51,644 nt of DNA from Prosthecobacter debontii (lineage in GTDB: Bacteria; Verrucomicrobiota; Verrucomicrobiia; Verrucomicrobiales; Verrucomicrobiaceae): positions 1 to 51,644 of the forward strand of contig CAMBPV010000008.1 of NCBI GenBank assembly GCA_945869695.1. Direction: 5' to 3'. This document shows positions 35,371 to 43,641 of the stretch, one piece after another (the first letter of the stretch is position 1; each line of letters opens with the position of its first letter). Under the pieces are notes generated by a model that did no database searches, was not told the DNA's origin, and saw nothing but the letters and a program-made list of their open reading frames with translations. The translations under genes and the position numbers were made by a program.

Positions 35371-36279
35371 ATGGGGCTCGTCCGCATGGCCACAACTGCC
35401 CCTCCGAACACGCCAAGCAAGAAACAGGTCTTTTTCACCCGTTTGTTCAGCACGCTCCTTCTTTGGGGAATGCTTTTTTTGGCGTTTCGTCTCGGACTTG
35501 AGTGGCCCTTCGCCGCGCTGGCCGCGCTTTTTGGGATCGGGTCAGCTTTCGAGTATTTTCGTTTAATGAAGGCGGATCCAGGCGCCACCGCCTTCCGCAG
35601 AATGGGACTGATCCTCTGCATTGTTTATTGGGCAATGGCTTCATGGCACGTGCTTCACCAAGGAACCCCTCAACCTTGTTGGATGGATCTGCTGATTCTG
35701 GTCCTGACGGTGCAGGGTGCGTTTCTTTTGTCCTACCGAAGCGGGTTGGAAGGCGCGCAAACTCTTCAGCGCATCTTCTCCACGGTGTTCGGCGTCTTTT
35801 ACACGGCAACTCTGTTCGGATTCCTTTTGCGGATTCTCTACTTCTCTCGTGGGGAGGCCTTGCCCGGCGGTTTGTTTTTGATGTTGTTCGTCGTCATGGT
35901 GACAAAGTTTACAGACGCCGGGGCCTACGCGATTGGTGTTCTCTTTGGCAAACGAAAAATGATCCCTCAAATCAGTCCGGCCAAATCTTGGGAAGGACTC
36001 ATTGGGGGCTTTTCCGGAGCTTGGTTGACTGCCTTCCTGTTGATCTGGCTCATACCGGAAAAACTGGCGCCTTTGAATTGGCTGCATGTGCTCTGGCTTG
36101 CTCCTGTTTTGTGCATTGCGGGAGTGGCCGGGGATCTGGCTGAGTCCGTGCTGAAGCGCTGCTTTGTCATCAAGGACTCAGGGCACGCTCTTCCGGGAAT
36201 CGGAGGCATCCTCGACCTCACGGATAGCCTCCTCTTCACCTCACCCATTTTCTACTTTTACCTTTTGGCAAACTCGTGA
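35371..36279 (+). CDS. cdsA: Phosphatidate cytidylyltransferase
   Basis: Forms CDP-diacylglycerol from phosphatidic acid and CTP, the branch point of phospholipid synthesis. 302 residues, about eight membrane helices. The signature is complete in order: QISPAKSWEGLIGGF, then GDLAESVLKRCFVIKDSG and LPGIGGILDLTDSLLF. The last part differs slightly from the usual PGHGGxxDRxDS (GIGG and DLTDS), keeping both acidic residues. The gene starts at the base after the dynamin-like stop; ATG 35386 is an alternative. Its TGA overlaps the GTG of dxr (GTGA). A cdsA-dxr pairing is common in bacteria; the preceding dynamin gene is not. Confidence 0.93.
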   Translation: MGLVRMATTAPPNTPSKKQVFFTRLFSTLLLWGMLFLAFRLGLEWPFAALAALFGIGSAFEYFRLMKADPGATAFRRMGLILCIVYWAMASWHVLHQGTPQPCWMDLLILVLTVQGAFLLSYRSGLEGAQTLQRIFSTVFGVFYTATLFGFLLRILYFSRGEALPGGLFLMLFVVMVTKFTDAGAYAIGVLFGKRKMIPQISPAKSWEGLIGGFSGAWLTAFLLIWLIPEKLAPLNWLHVLWLAPVLCIAGVAGDLAESVLKRCFVIKDSGHALPGIGGILDLTDSLLFTSPIFYFYLLANS

Positions 36280-37427
36280 GCATACCCAGGAAAGTTCTGA
36301 TTCTCGGCGCCACGGGTTCGATCGGAGCCAGCGCTCTCAAGGTCGCGAGGGACATCCCAGACCGGATGAAGATCGTAGGTCTCGCAGCACACCGGAGCAT
36401 TGATGCCTTGCACACTCAGGTCCTCGAGACGGGGGTCAAGCAAATCGCCGTGACGGACGCAGAGTCAGCCACTCAAATCAGGGCAAGGCTCGCAAAGGAT
36501 GTCGAAGTCTTTTCAGGACCAGATTGCTTGGTGGATCTCGTCCGCGCTTCCGATGCCGACATGGTCGTGGTCGCGATTGTGGGCACGGCGGGCTTGGCAC
36601 CGGCACTCGCCGCGATCGATTGTGGCAAGCATTTGGCGGTAGCGAGCAAAGAAATTCTCGTCATGGCGGGGGAAGCTGTGATGTCGGCAGCGGCTCGAAA
36701 AGGTGTCGATATTCTTCCTGTCGATAGTGAGCACAACGCCATTTTCCAGTGCCTGGAAGGGCATAAGCACAGTGAAGTCAGACGACTTTTGCTCACGGCC
36801 TCCGGTGGTCCATTCAGACAAACGCCAGCTGAAGACATCCGACACGTGACGCTTTCCCAGGCTTTGAAACACCCCACGTGGACCATGGGTAAAAAAATCA
36901 CTATCGATTCCGCCACGCTCTTCAACAAAGGTCTGGAGATGATCGAAGCTCACTGGCTCTTCGGGGTGCCGATCAGCAAGGTGGAGGTGGTCGTCCACCC
37001 ACAGAGTATTGTTCACAGCATGGTTGAGTTTATGGATAATTCGGTGATCGCCCAACTCAGCCACAGCGACATGTGTTTCCCGATCCAATATGCCGTCACT
37101 TGGCCAGAACGAGTGCCCAATTCTTTGCCTCCAATTGATTTTGCCCGAATGGCTCAACTTCAGTTTGAGTCACCGCGCACGGATGTCTTCCCCTCCCTGA
37201 ATCTCGCACGTCAAGCCGGCGACATCGGAGGCACCCTTCCCGCCGTTCTCAATGCAGCCAACGAGGTAGCTGTGGCCGCCTTCTTGGAAGAGCGCATTCC
37301 CTTCCCCCGCATTTGGGAATCGGTCGAAGCAGTCATGCAGGCGCACGATGTATTGCAACATCCCACCTTGGAGGCGCTCATCGAAGCCGACCGATGGGCT
37401 AGGGAAGAATCAACACGAATCATTTAA
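36276..37427 (+). CDS. dxr: 1-deoxy-D-xylulose 5-phosphate reductoisomerase
   Basis: Second step of the MEP isoprenoid pathway. 383 residues from GTG 36276, with a 4-bp overlap with cdsA. The NADPH-binding GATGSIGASAL is near the N-terminus, VASKEILVMAGE precedes the metal-binding segment LPVDSEHNAIFQ, TASGGPF follows, and the substrate loop reads KKITIDSATLFNKGLEMIEA. VVVHPQSIVHSMVEF and LNAANEVAVAAFL are additional family blocks. All catalytic segments are intact. No rseP or bamA follows as in Proteobacteria; the next gene is an RmlD-type reductase after 97 bp. Confidence 0.96.
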   Translation: MSIPRKVLILGATGSIGASALKVARDIPDRMKIVGLAAHRSIDALHTQVLETGVKQIAVTDAESATQIRARLAKDVEVFSGPDCLVDLVRASDADMVVVAIVGTAGLAPALAAIDCGKHLAVASKEILVMAGEAVMSAAARKGVDILPVDSEHNAIFQCLEGHKHSEVRRLLLTASGGPFRQTPAEDIRHVTLSQALKHPTWTMGKKITIDSATLFNKGLEMIEAHWLFGVPISKVEVVVHPQSIVHSMVEFMDNSVIAQLSHSDMCFPIQYAVTWPERVPNSLPPIDFARMAQLQFESPRTDVFPSLNLARQAGDIGGTLPAVLNAANEVAVAAFLEERIPFPRIWESVEAVMQAHDVLQHPTLEALIEADRWAREESTRII

Positions 37428-37524
37428 CGGAAGCTGAGTCCTCGAACCGCCGTTTGGAACGTTCTCATCGCGTTGGGCAAAGTGACTTGATCTTGCCCTT
37501 ACGTTCATCCAAGTGTGAGCAGTA

Positions 37525-38421
37525 ATGGCGCAGCGGCGACTGAAAATTTTGGTTCTGGGTTCAAAAGGGCGTTTGGGAAGTTCTCTCCTCGGCAGCCTAG
37601 CGTCGAAACATGACGTCATCGGATTTGGTCGTCATGATCTGAACCTTCTTTGGGATCCAGAACGCATCAAGACATCGCTCCGAGAAGTGAGTTTTGACGT
37701 GCTCATCAATGCAGCAGGAGATACCTCCGTTGACCATAGTGAGACTCGCGAAAAGGATTCATTGGCCGCAAACGCAGTCGGCCCGGAAGCAGCGGCACAA
37801 GTTTGTCAGGATCGCGGAGCCAAAATGTATCAGATCAGCACCGACTATGTTTTCGGAGGTGATGGCGATGCCCCCCTATCGGAGGAGGACCCTACACATC
37901 CCGTTCAGGTCTACGGCACCACCAAACTTACAGGCGAACGCAAAGTTTTAGCTGCTTGCCCCTCTGCCCTTGTCACTCGGATTTCTTGGCTATTCGGTGG
38001 AAATAAAAACAGTTTCCCAGACCGCATTCTGGAAATGGCACTCAGTGACACAGCGGTTTCGGCTGTCGCTGACAAATGGTCGTCTCCTACTTCGGTCGAA
38101 GATCTCGTCGGATGGCTCACCTTTCTCATGGAGGAGCGACCACTGGCCGAGGGCCATATTCATTTATGCAACTCCGGTTCCTGCTGCTGGCAGGAGTATG
38201 GTCAATATGCGCTGGATGTAGCGGCCGAACTGGGACTTCCGTTGAAGTCCCTGAATGTTGAGCCGATTGGATTAAAGGATGTCACCAACTTCGTTGCTGC
38301 GCGCCCCCGCTATACGGTCCTCAATACGCACCGGTTCCAAGAGACCACGGGAATCATTCCCCGTCATTGGCGGCAGGCTCTGAGGGACTACATCCTAACC
38401 CGCTATTCCAAAGAAGGCTGA
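37525..38421 (+). CDS. RmlD/RfbD-type sugar-nucleotide reductase (SDR extended family)
   Basis: 298 residues. The Rossmann opening KILVLGSKGRLGSSLLGSLA binds the dinucleotide; INAAGDTSVDHSE, ISTDYVFGG and the catalytic YGTTKLTGE (Tyr-x-x-x-Lys) identify the dTDP-4-dehydrorhamnose reductase group, which makes dTDP-L-rhamnose. No rmlA, rmlB or rmlC is nearby, and the same family includes the methionine adenosyltransferase beta-like and other reductases, so the exact sugar is uncertain. It is transcribed alone or from the dxr run. Confidence 0.85.
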   Translation: MAQRRLKILVLGSKGRLGSSLLGSLASKHDVIGFGRHDLNLLWDPERIKTSLREVSFDVLINAAGDTSVDHSETREKDSLAANAVGPEAAAQVCQDRGAKMYQISTDYVFGGDGDAPLSEEDPTHPVQVYGTTKLTGERKVLAACPSALVTRISWLFGGNKNSFPDRILEMALSDTAVSAVADKWSSPTSVEDLVGWLTFLMEERPLAEGHIHLCNSGSCCWQEYGQYALDVAAELGLPLKSLNVEPIGLKDVTNFVAARPRYTVLNTHRFQETTGIIPRHWRQALRDYILTRYSKEG

Positions 38422-38527
38422 AGACGCCCTCTCCTCCGCATGGGTTTTTCAGGCCGGTTTTTCTCGCATGTGAGAGAGCTTGCAGGCATGGCCTTGCTTA
38501 AAATCTAACTTTTGTTAATTTTCATAC

Positions 38528-38555
38528 TTGCCATAATTGCAATTGGGTATAAAAT
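38528..38555 (+). promoter_or_regulatory. Candidate sigma-70 promoter of the P-loop protein gene
   Basis: TTGCCA (38528-38533), 16-bp spacer, TAAAAT (38550-38555), each five of six matches, in a locally AT-rich stretch. It lies 21 bp before ATG 38577, so transcription would start about 15 bp before the gene. Confidence 0.55.
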
Positions 38556-38576
38556 CGATATGTAACCATAACCACT

Positions 38577-39314
38577 ATGAAAAAACTCATTCTTATCCAA
38601 AACGATTATTCAGGTGCTGGAAAGACAACCCTGTCGCGTTGCATGACGCGATATCTCGATCATCACAAAACCCAACATCAGACCTTGGTGCTCTCTGACA
38701 GCGAGCATGACGCAGCCGGTGCCAAGGCTTGGATTGACCCATCCAGTTTTAATCTGAACGACCTAGTCGGTCACCTCGACACAGCGCCGATCACGGTGTT
38801 GGAGATTGCAACGGGACTTGGAGACTACTTTTCACGGTTCTATCAGGGCCATGAGTTGTCAGAAATGCTTCATGAAATGGGTGTGGAAATGACCGTCGTC
38901 ATTCCCGTGACCAGTGAGCCAGACAGCCATGACGCCGTGGTCGATGCTGCTGAAACCTACTCTGATAATGTGCAATATGCCGTCGCCCACCTGGTCACCA
39001 GCAGCTACGAGGACGATGATGAAACTTGGGACCGCAGCTACGCGGCACGTGTCATGGACATGTTTGAGGCCGTTGAACTTCACATCCCTGAATTGGGGTT
39101 CCAAGCAGAGCACCTGCTCCGTGCCAAGCACAGTGATCTCGCGCAGGCCCTCCTGGAGGAAAATCCAGAGGAACACTATGGCAAAGACTTCACCAAATGG
39201 TATAGCCGCGTCGAAAGCCAGATCGACAGCGCACGCACCTTCCTCTTCGGCGACGACTTTGTAGCCATCGCGGCTCCTCCGGTCAAAAAATCGCGTAAAA
39301 TGGCCCGCGCCTAA
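38577..39314 (+). CDS. Orphan P-loop NTPase, plasmid-mobilisation/partition-like
   Basis: 245 residues. LILIQNDYSGAGKTTLSR at the N-terminus is a Walker A motif (SGAGKTT); TLVLSDSEHD and TVLEIATGLGDYFSRFY follow as the next beta-strands. The MKK start and compact size recall SIMIBI-class ATPases such as MobD/TraL of mobilisable plasmids or ParA relatives, but the ParA-type KGGxGKT signature Lys is absent and no partner gene is adjacent. The C-terminus is basic (VKKSRKMARA). It has its own promoter and a strong hairpin after its stop. The function is unknown; a plasmid-derived or stress ATPase is possible. Confidence 0.75.
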   Translation: MKKLILIQNDYSGAGKTTLSRCMTRYLDHHKTQHQTLVLSDSEHDAAGAKAWIDPSSFNLNDLVGHLDTAPITVLEIATGLGDYFSRFYQGHELSEMLHEMGVEMTVVIPVTSEPDSHDAVVDAAETYSDNVQYAVAHLVTSSYEDDDETWDRSYAARVMDMFEAVELHIPELGFQAEHLLRAKHSDLAQALLEENPEEHYGKDFTKWYSRVESQIDSARTFLFGDDFVAIAAPPVKKSRKMARA

Positions 39315-39338
39315 AACGAGTTCAGTAGGTTCTGGTGA

Positions 39339-39372
39339 AAACTGAACGGATGCAAATGCACCCGTTCAGTTT
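39339..39372. terminator. Bidirectional terminator-like hairpin between the P-loop gene and ptsI
   Basis: AAACTGAACGG (39339-39349), a 12-nt loop that itself contains TGCA..TGCA, then CCGTTCAGTTT (39362-39372): 11 perfect pairs between two convergent genes. The flanking A/T at the stem base gives a short U-run in both directions. Confidence 0.75.
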
Positions 39373-39390
39373 CATTGTTTAGGACGAGGA

Positions 39391-41157
39391 CTAAAGGAAC
39401 AATTCGGGATAAGCCGCCTGAGCATGAGTTCGAGACAACTCCAAAATTTCAGCGGCAGTGGACATGGACCTCGCTTGACGCACGATCTGTTTGCAGTCGG
39501 CGGCACTCAAACAACGCACAGCATGCTTAACGCGCGCCACTTGGCCAGCGGCGACACTTAATTCGTCAAGGCCGAGCCCCACCAATAGCGGCGTCAACGC
39601 CACATCCGCCGCCATCTCACCGCAGATTCCGACAGGGACCTGCTTCTCATGGGAAGCATGCATCACGTGAGCAATCAATCGGATCAAAGCCGGATGGGTT
39701 GGCTGATAGAGATCTCCCACGCGCTCATTCACCCGATCCACGGCCAGGCTATACTGGATCAAGTCGTTCGTTCCGATGCTGAAAAAATCCACTTCATCAG
39801 CCAGCAAATCAGCAATCATGGCCGCGCTCGGAATCTCGATCATGGCCCCTATTTCAACCTCGCCAGCTAAAGACACTCCCTCAGCACGGAGTTCACGCTC
39901 GCACTCCTGGAGCAATCGTTTCGCATCGCGAACCTCCTCCACACCCGAAACCATGGGGAACATGATGGCGACCTTCCCATGCGCGGCCGCCCTCAAAAGA
40001 GCTCGTAACTGACGTTTAAAAAAATCAGGTCTCCCGAGGCTGACCCTGATGCCACGCCAACCCAAAAAGGGATTCGGCTCCGGCTCGGCTGCCAGAAGTG
40101 GGTCAACTTTATCCCCGCCAAGATCCAGAGTGCGAAAGACGACGCGTTTCGGTGCTAAATTCCAAACAATCTCAGTGTAAGCCTCGGCCAAAGCGTGCTC
40201 AGATGCTTCAGGGTCTTCGAAGTAAAGAAACTCGGTGCGAAAGAGTCCCACCTCTTCGCAGCCCGAGTCCTTGATAACATCGATCTCTTCGACAAACTCA
40301 CCATTGCCACCGATGCAGAACTCCTTCCCATCCGTCGTAATGGCCGGCTCATGGCGACGCGCCAAGAGTATATCCTCTTGGCGTTCCACCTGCTCCTCCC
40401 GCAGACGATAGCGAGTGAGAGTATCCGCTGTCGGGTTAAGAATCAGCAACCCCTCGTGGCCATCCAGCAAGACAGAGTCACCTGACTGTAAGGCATCACA
40501 AATCCCATGCAGCCTCACCACGGCTGGTATGGCTAACGATCGGGCGATGATCGCAGCGTGTGAATTGACACTCCCAGTCTCAATGGCGAAACCCAGCACC
40601 TTGCTGCGATCCAGTTGCACCGTATCTGATGGTGTTAAATCATGCGCGACAATTACAACGGGATGCTCAAACGTGGTCTCCGTTCGGTGTTCACCCCGGA
40701 GGTGCCGCATCATGCGCTTCCTGACATCTTTGATGTCCAGGAAGCGTTCCCTCAAATACGGATCCGTCAAACCACGCAAGGCCACCATGTGCCTCGTCAT
40801 CAGGCGATAGTAGGCTGCATCAACGCAGAGCAGATCATTCCTCACCGTCCTCTCGACCTGATTTAAGAGGCTGGCATCTTCAAGAATCAGAAGGTGCGTT
40901 TCAAAAATTTCCCCATTGGAAGCGGCGTCACCTTCTTCCTGCTCGATGGCGCGTTTCAGTTCCTCGATCTCCAGACGAGTGCGTTCGATTGCTGCACGAA
41001 ATCTCGCCAGGTCAGCGTCGACCCGACTCGGAGAGATGATCTCTTCTTCCGGCTCATCAAAGTGATCCCTGACCACGTGGACAGACGCGAGAGCCACGCC
41101 CGTTGAGGCCGGCAGACCCTGCCAGATTTTTTCTTTTTTTGGACGCTCCACTGCCAT
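39391..41157 (-). CDS. ptsI: Phosphoenolpyruvate-protein phosphotransferase (enzyme I)
   Basis: Transfers phosphate from PEP to HPr. 588 residues from ATG 41157; an in-frame extension to 41304 overlaps ptsH and looks non-coding. The phosphorylated histidine is H200 in TGSVNSHAAIIAR (TxxTSHAAI in most relatives). The PEP-binding barrel includes EEVGLFRTEFLYFEDPEAS, FRTLDLGGDKVDPLL, WRGIRVSL, DFFSIGTNDLIQYSLAVDR and the active-site Cys in VGICGEMAAD. It is the last gene of hprK-ptsH-ptsI. No enzyme II gene is in the window, so a mainly regulatory PTS is plausible. Confidence 0.95.
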   Translation of the reverse strand: MAVERPKKEKIWQGLPASTGVALASVHVVRDHFDEPEEEIISPSRVDADLARFRAAIERTRLEIEELKRAIEQEEGDAASNGEIFETHLLILEDASLLNQVERTVRNDLLCVDAAYYRLMTRHMVALRGLTDPYLRERFLDIKDVRKRMMRHLRGEHRTETTFEHPVVIVAHDLTPSDTVQLDRSKVLGFAIETGSVNSHAAIIARSLAIPAVVRLHGICDALQSGDSVLLDGHEGLLILNPTADTLTRYRLREEQVERQEDILLARRHEPAITTDGKEFCIGGNGEFVEEIDVIKDSGCEEVGLFRTEFLYFEDPEASEHALAEAYTEIVWNLAPKRVVFRTLDLGGDKVDPLLAAEPEPNPFLGWRGIRVSLGRPDFFKRQLRALLRAAAHGKVAIMFPMVSGVEEVRDAKRLLQECERELRAEGVSLAGEVEIGAMIEIPSAAMIADLLADEVDFFSIGTNDLIQYSLAVDRVNERVGDLYQPTHPALIRLIAHVMHASHEKQVPVGICGEMAADVALTPLLVGLGLDELSVAAGQVARVKHAVRCLSAADCKQIVRQARSMSTAAEILELSRTHAQAAYPELFL

Positions 41158-41168
41158 GATTTGTGCTG

Positions 41169-41204
41169 GTGCCACGTGACGGCACTCGACTGTGCTGGGC
41201 ACAG
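41169..41204 (-). promoter_or_regulatory. Tandem hairpins in the ptsH-ptsI spacer
   Basis: In the 82-nt spacer, CTGTGC (41190-41195) pairs with GCACAG (41199-41204) across a 3-nt loop, and GTGCC (41169-41173) pairs with GGCAC (41181-41185) across 7 nt. Transcribed leftward, two hairpins separate ptsH from ptsI; they could protect or process the mRNA so that HPr exceeds enzyme I. Confidence 0.4.
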
Positions 41205-41239
41205 GTGAATCCGTCAACCGCACAAATGAGGCAAGGAAC

Positions 41240-41515
41240 TCAATCAATATCGCCGAAACCGCCTGTGATAAGGCCCTCGATCTCCTGCATCGCCGCGTCC
41301 GCATCGCTGCCCTCAGCGGTGACCTTGATGATTTCGCCTTTGCCCGCAGCGAGCATCATGAGTCCCATGATGCTTTTCCCGTTCACCGGCTCCTCGTCTT
41401 TTTCGACCCAGATATCACACTGGTACTTGCTTGCGCACCTTACAAATTGCGCTGCCGGGCGGGCATGCATACCCATCTTATTCTGGATGGTGAATTCTTT
41501 CTGCAGCGATGACAT
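41240..41515 (-). CDS. ptsH: Phosphocarrier protein HPr
   Basis: 91 residues. The enzyme I-dependent phosphorylation site is H17 in NKMGMHARPA. The kinase site is S48 in VNGKSIMGLMML, which matches the HprK target sequence well. The length and fold blocks (EGSDADAAMQEIEGLI near the end) are normal. With hprK 20 bp upstream, HPr(Ser-P) regulation is expected. Cytoplasmic. Confidence 0.96.
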   Translation of the reverse strand: MSSLQKEFTIQNKMGMHARPAAQFVRCASKYQCDIWVEKDEEPVNGKSIMGLMMLAAGKGEIIKVTAEGSDADAAMQEIEGLITGGFGDID

Positions 41516-41535
41516 GGCAATTTAGGAAGGGCGGG

Positions 41536-42504
41536 CTAACCTATCTGTTCATTCGATATCTTTTTCAACAATCTTTGGTCAAACTCGACAGCACTATTGT
41601 ATCCAAATGCCCGAAGTTTGTAGTTCAAGGCGGCTATTTCGATCAGTCCCGCCACATCCCGACCTGGCATCACGGGTAGTTCCACCCGCGCAATCTCCAC
41701 TCCCATCACCGATTCAGACTTTGATTCCACGCCCACTCGCTCCATGTCGAGTGTCTCCATCCCGGTCACCAGATCCACGATGAGGTCCAGCCGCTTATTC
41801 AGCCGCACGGAGCCCACGCCAAACAATGCCGAAACATTGAGAATGCCGAGACCCCGGATTTCAATCATGCTTTTGGTTACCTCTGGAGCAAATCCAATCA
41901 CCTCACGTTCATCGATCAATCGTAGCCTCACCGCATCGTCGGCCACCAGACTCGCACCCTTTTGCAAAAGACCGATCACGCTCTCGCTCTTCCCACTTCC
42001 GCTTTTGCCTCGAATGAGGATGCCAATCCCCTGCACATCCACCATGCAACCATGAACCAGAAGTGTAGGCGCAAAGAAAAACTCGAGCCGAATGGTGGTC
42101 ATGTTGATGAACCTCATGGTCACCATGGTAGTTTGGAAGACGGCAATTTCACAGTCATTGATCAGCTTGATCCACTCGGCAGGGATCGAACGACCGCGCG
42201 CTACCACGAGGCAAGGAATCTCCCAAGAGCACATCTCCTTCAACCTGTCCTCCGCCAGTTCGGGAGGCAACTGCTGCATGAATGAGATCTCCGAGTTGCC
42301 AATCACCTGAACACGCTTGTAAGCGAAATAAGTGAAGAAACCTGACAACGCCAGACCGGGCCGATTGACCGAGGGCTCTAAAATTTTACGATCAAATCCG
42401 ACTTCAGAACCCAATAACTTGAGCCTGAGTGTCTCCTGGTTGGTTTCCAAAAACTCCCTCACCGTCATTGACGAAGGACGTTTCAGTTTCTGCGGTGCTG
42501 CCAT
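41536..42504 (-). CDS. hprK: HPr kinase/phosphorylase
   Basis: 322 residues from ATG 42504 (a GTG at 42513 is possible). It phosphorylates and dephosphorylates HPr on the serine seen in the next gene. The Walker A is GKSGSGKSES (167-176), preceded by LLVHGCMVDVQGIGILI with the conserved histidine H151; the family signature IEIRGLGILNV and the C-terminal PGRDVAGLIEIAALNYKLR are present. The N-terminal domain is the usual MurF-like fold region. It is the first gene of hprK-ptsH-ptsI, 56 bp after ruvC. Confidence 0.95.
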   Translation of the reverse strand: MAAPQKLKRPSSMTVREFLETNQETLRLKLLGSEVGFDRKILEPSVNRPGLALSGFFTYFAYKRVQVIGNSEISFMQQLPPELAEDRLKEMCSWEIPCLVVARGRSIPAEWIKLINDCEIAVFQTTMVTMRFINMTTIRLEFFFAPTLLVHGCMVDVQGIGILIRGKSGSGKSESVIGLLQKGASLVADDAVRLRLIDEREVIGFAPEVTKSMIEIRGLGILNVSALFGVGSVRLNKRLDLIVDLVTGMETLDMERVGVESKSESVMGVEIARVELPVMPGRDVAGLIEIAALNYKLRAFGYNSAVEFDQRLLKKISNEQIG

Positions 42505-42560
42505 GATCTGCACACGCTACCCGAAACTCTTCCCGCACGCCAGCGCCAACCGCTACCGAT

Positions 42561-43115
42561 TTAGATGCGGCGCGCCTCGATCTGCTTAATCCGGTGCGAC
42601 TCCGCATTTTGAAAATGAGTGATGCCCACGGCCAGAGCATCCGCCGCATCGGCCGGTGGAGTCTCCCGCAAGCGAAGCATCGACCGGATCATGAAGGCGA
42701 CCTGATCTTTGTGCGCCGCACCCCGTCCTACTGCCGCCTGTTTCACCTCTCGAGGCGCATATTCATAAATGGGAAGCCCAAACTCTGCCGCAGCCAAGAG
42801 GCAGGCTCCACGCGCTGCCCCTAGCACGATGGCTGTCTTGTAACTCTGCACAAAGATCGTTGACTCAATGCCACAAACGGTCGGCGCATGTTCTCGAATC
42901 ACGCCGGCCAACTGTTCGCGAATCGCCACCAAGCAGCCTGATGTCAAAAGTTTGGGATGATTCTGAATCACGCCATACGTGATGGCCCTCAGCTCCCCTG
43001 CTCTCTTCTCCAAGACCGCGTATCCCGTTTTCCGCAAAGCAGGATCAATCGCCAGCACCCTTTCCACCTCACTCGGACCGGGCACGGATTTCATGGATTG
43101 AGCGGTTTGTTCCAT
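42561..43115 (-). CDS. ruvC: Holliday junction resolvase RuvC
   Basis: Cuts Holliday junctions during recombination repair. 184 residues. The four acidic residues lie in LAIDPALRKTGY, VCGIESTIFVQSYKTAIVLG and, near the C-terminus, HKDQVAFMI with PADAADALAVGI. A short N-terminal tail (MEQTAQSMKSVPGPSEVERV) precedes the usual start. The gene sits between a DoxX gene (15 bp) and hprK; ruvA and ruvB are not in the window. Confidence 0.94.
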   Translation of the reverse strand: MEQTAQSMKSVPGPSEVERVLAIDPALRKTGYAVLEKRAGELRAITYGVIQNHPKLLTSGCLVAIREQLAGVIREHAPTVCGIESTIFVQSYKTAIVLGAARGACLLAAAEFGLPIYEYAPREVKQAAVGRGAAHKDQVAFMIRSMLRLRETPPADAADALAVGITHFQNAESHRIKQIEARRI

Positions 43116-43130
43116 GCGCCATGGGAAGTC

Positions 43131-43619
43131 CTACCAAGAGGACGCGGCTTCCTTCTTTCCTCGTGCGAGATTGAAAACCCAATCAACCGAGACATTGCCG
43201 GAACCAAACAAAAGCAAAGTGACGGCAATGGCCAAATACAATAAAACGCCCTCCACCTGGGATGGATCAATCCGCTGAGCGATCACCAGCGCTCCTAGCG
43301 CAACCGGGATGGCAAAGAACGAAAATAAACGCGTCAGAAAACCAATGGCCCAACCTCCGGCAATCAAAGCGATCATGACGGCCGCCAAGGGAGCGAGAAG
43401 ATGAGGCACAGGCATCACTGCTTTTTCAAAAGCAGAAACCCAGTCCCATGCCTTCTCCTCCCACAAAAACCGATACGCCGCGATGCCACCCGGCCAACCG
43501 TGAAAGTACATCAAACTGGCACCGGCACCAATTCGGAGAATAGAGACGGTCTGTAGAATCGACCCGAATCCCACATCCGCAGTCGGTCTCGTCACTGGTT
43601 CTCCGGCAGAAAGCAACAT
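43131..43619 (-). CDS. DoxX-family membrane protein
   Basis: 162 residues with about four helices, including VSILRIGAGASLMYFHGWPG, HLLAPLAAVMIALIAGGWAI and VEGVLLYLAIAVTLLLFGSG. The pattern of four helices with RIGAGASLMYFHG at the first helix matches DoxX/SURF4-like proteins, whose biochemical role is mostly unknown (linked to thiol and oxidative stress in mycobacteria). It lies 22 bp after the export lipoprotein gene and 15 bp before ruvC, so the run may be one transcript. Confidence 0.78.
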   Translation of the reverse strand: MLLSAGEPVTRPTADVGFGSILQTVSILRIGAGASLMYFHGWPGGIAAYRFLWEEKAWDWVSAFEKAVMPVPHLLAPLAAVMIALIAGGWAIGFLTRLFSFFAIPVALGALVIAQRIDPSQVEGVLLYLAIAVTLLLFGSGNVSVDWVFNLARGKKEAASSW

Positions 43620-43641
43620 AGGGGTGAAATTCGAGGCAAGC

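Noticed and set aside
39391-41304. Longer enzyme I starting at 41304
   Set aside because: The extra 49 residues are basic and low in similarity to any PTS protein and overlap ptsH; ATG 41157 gives the family-typical start.
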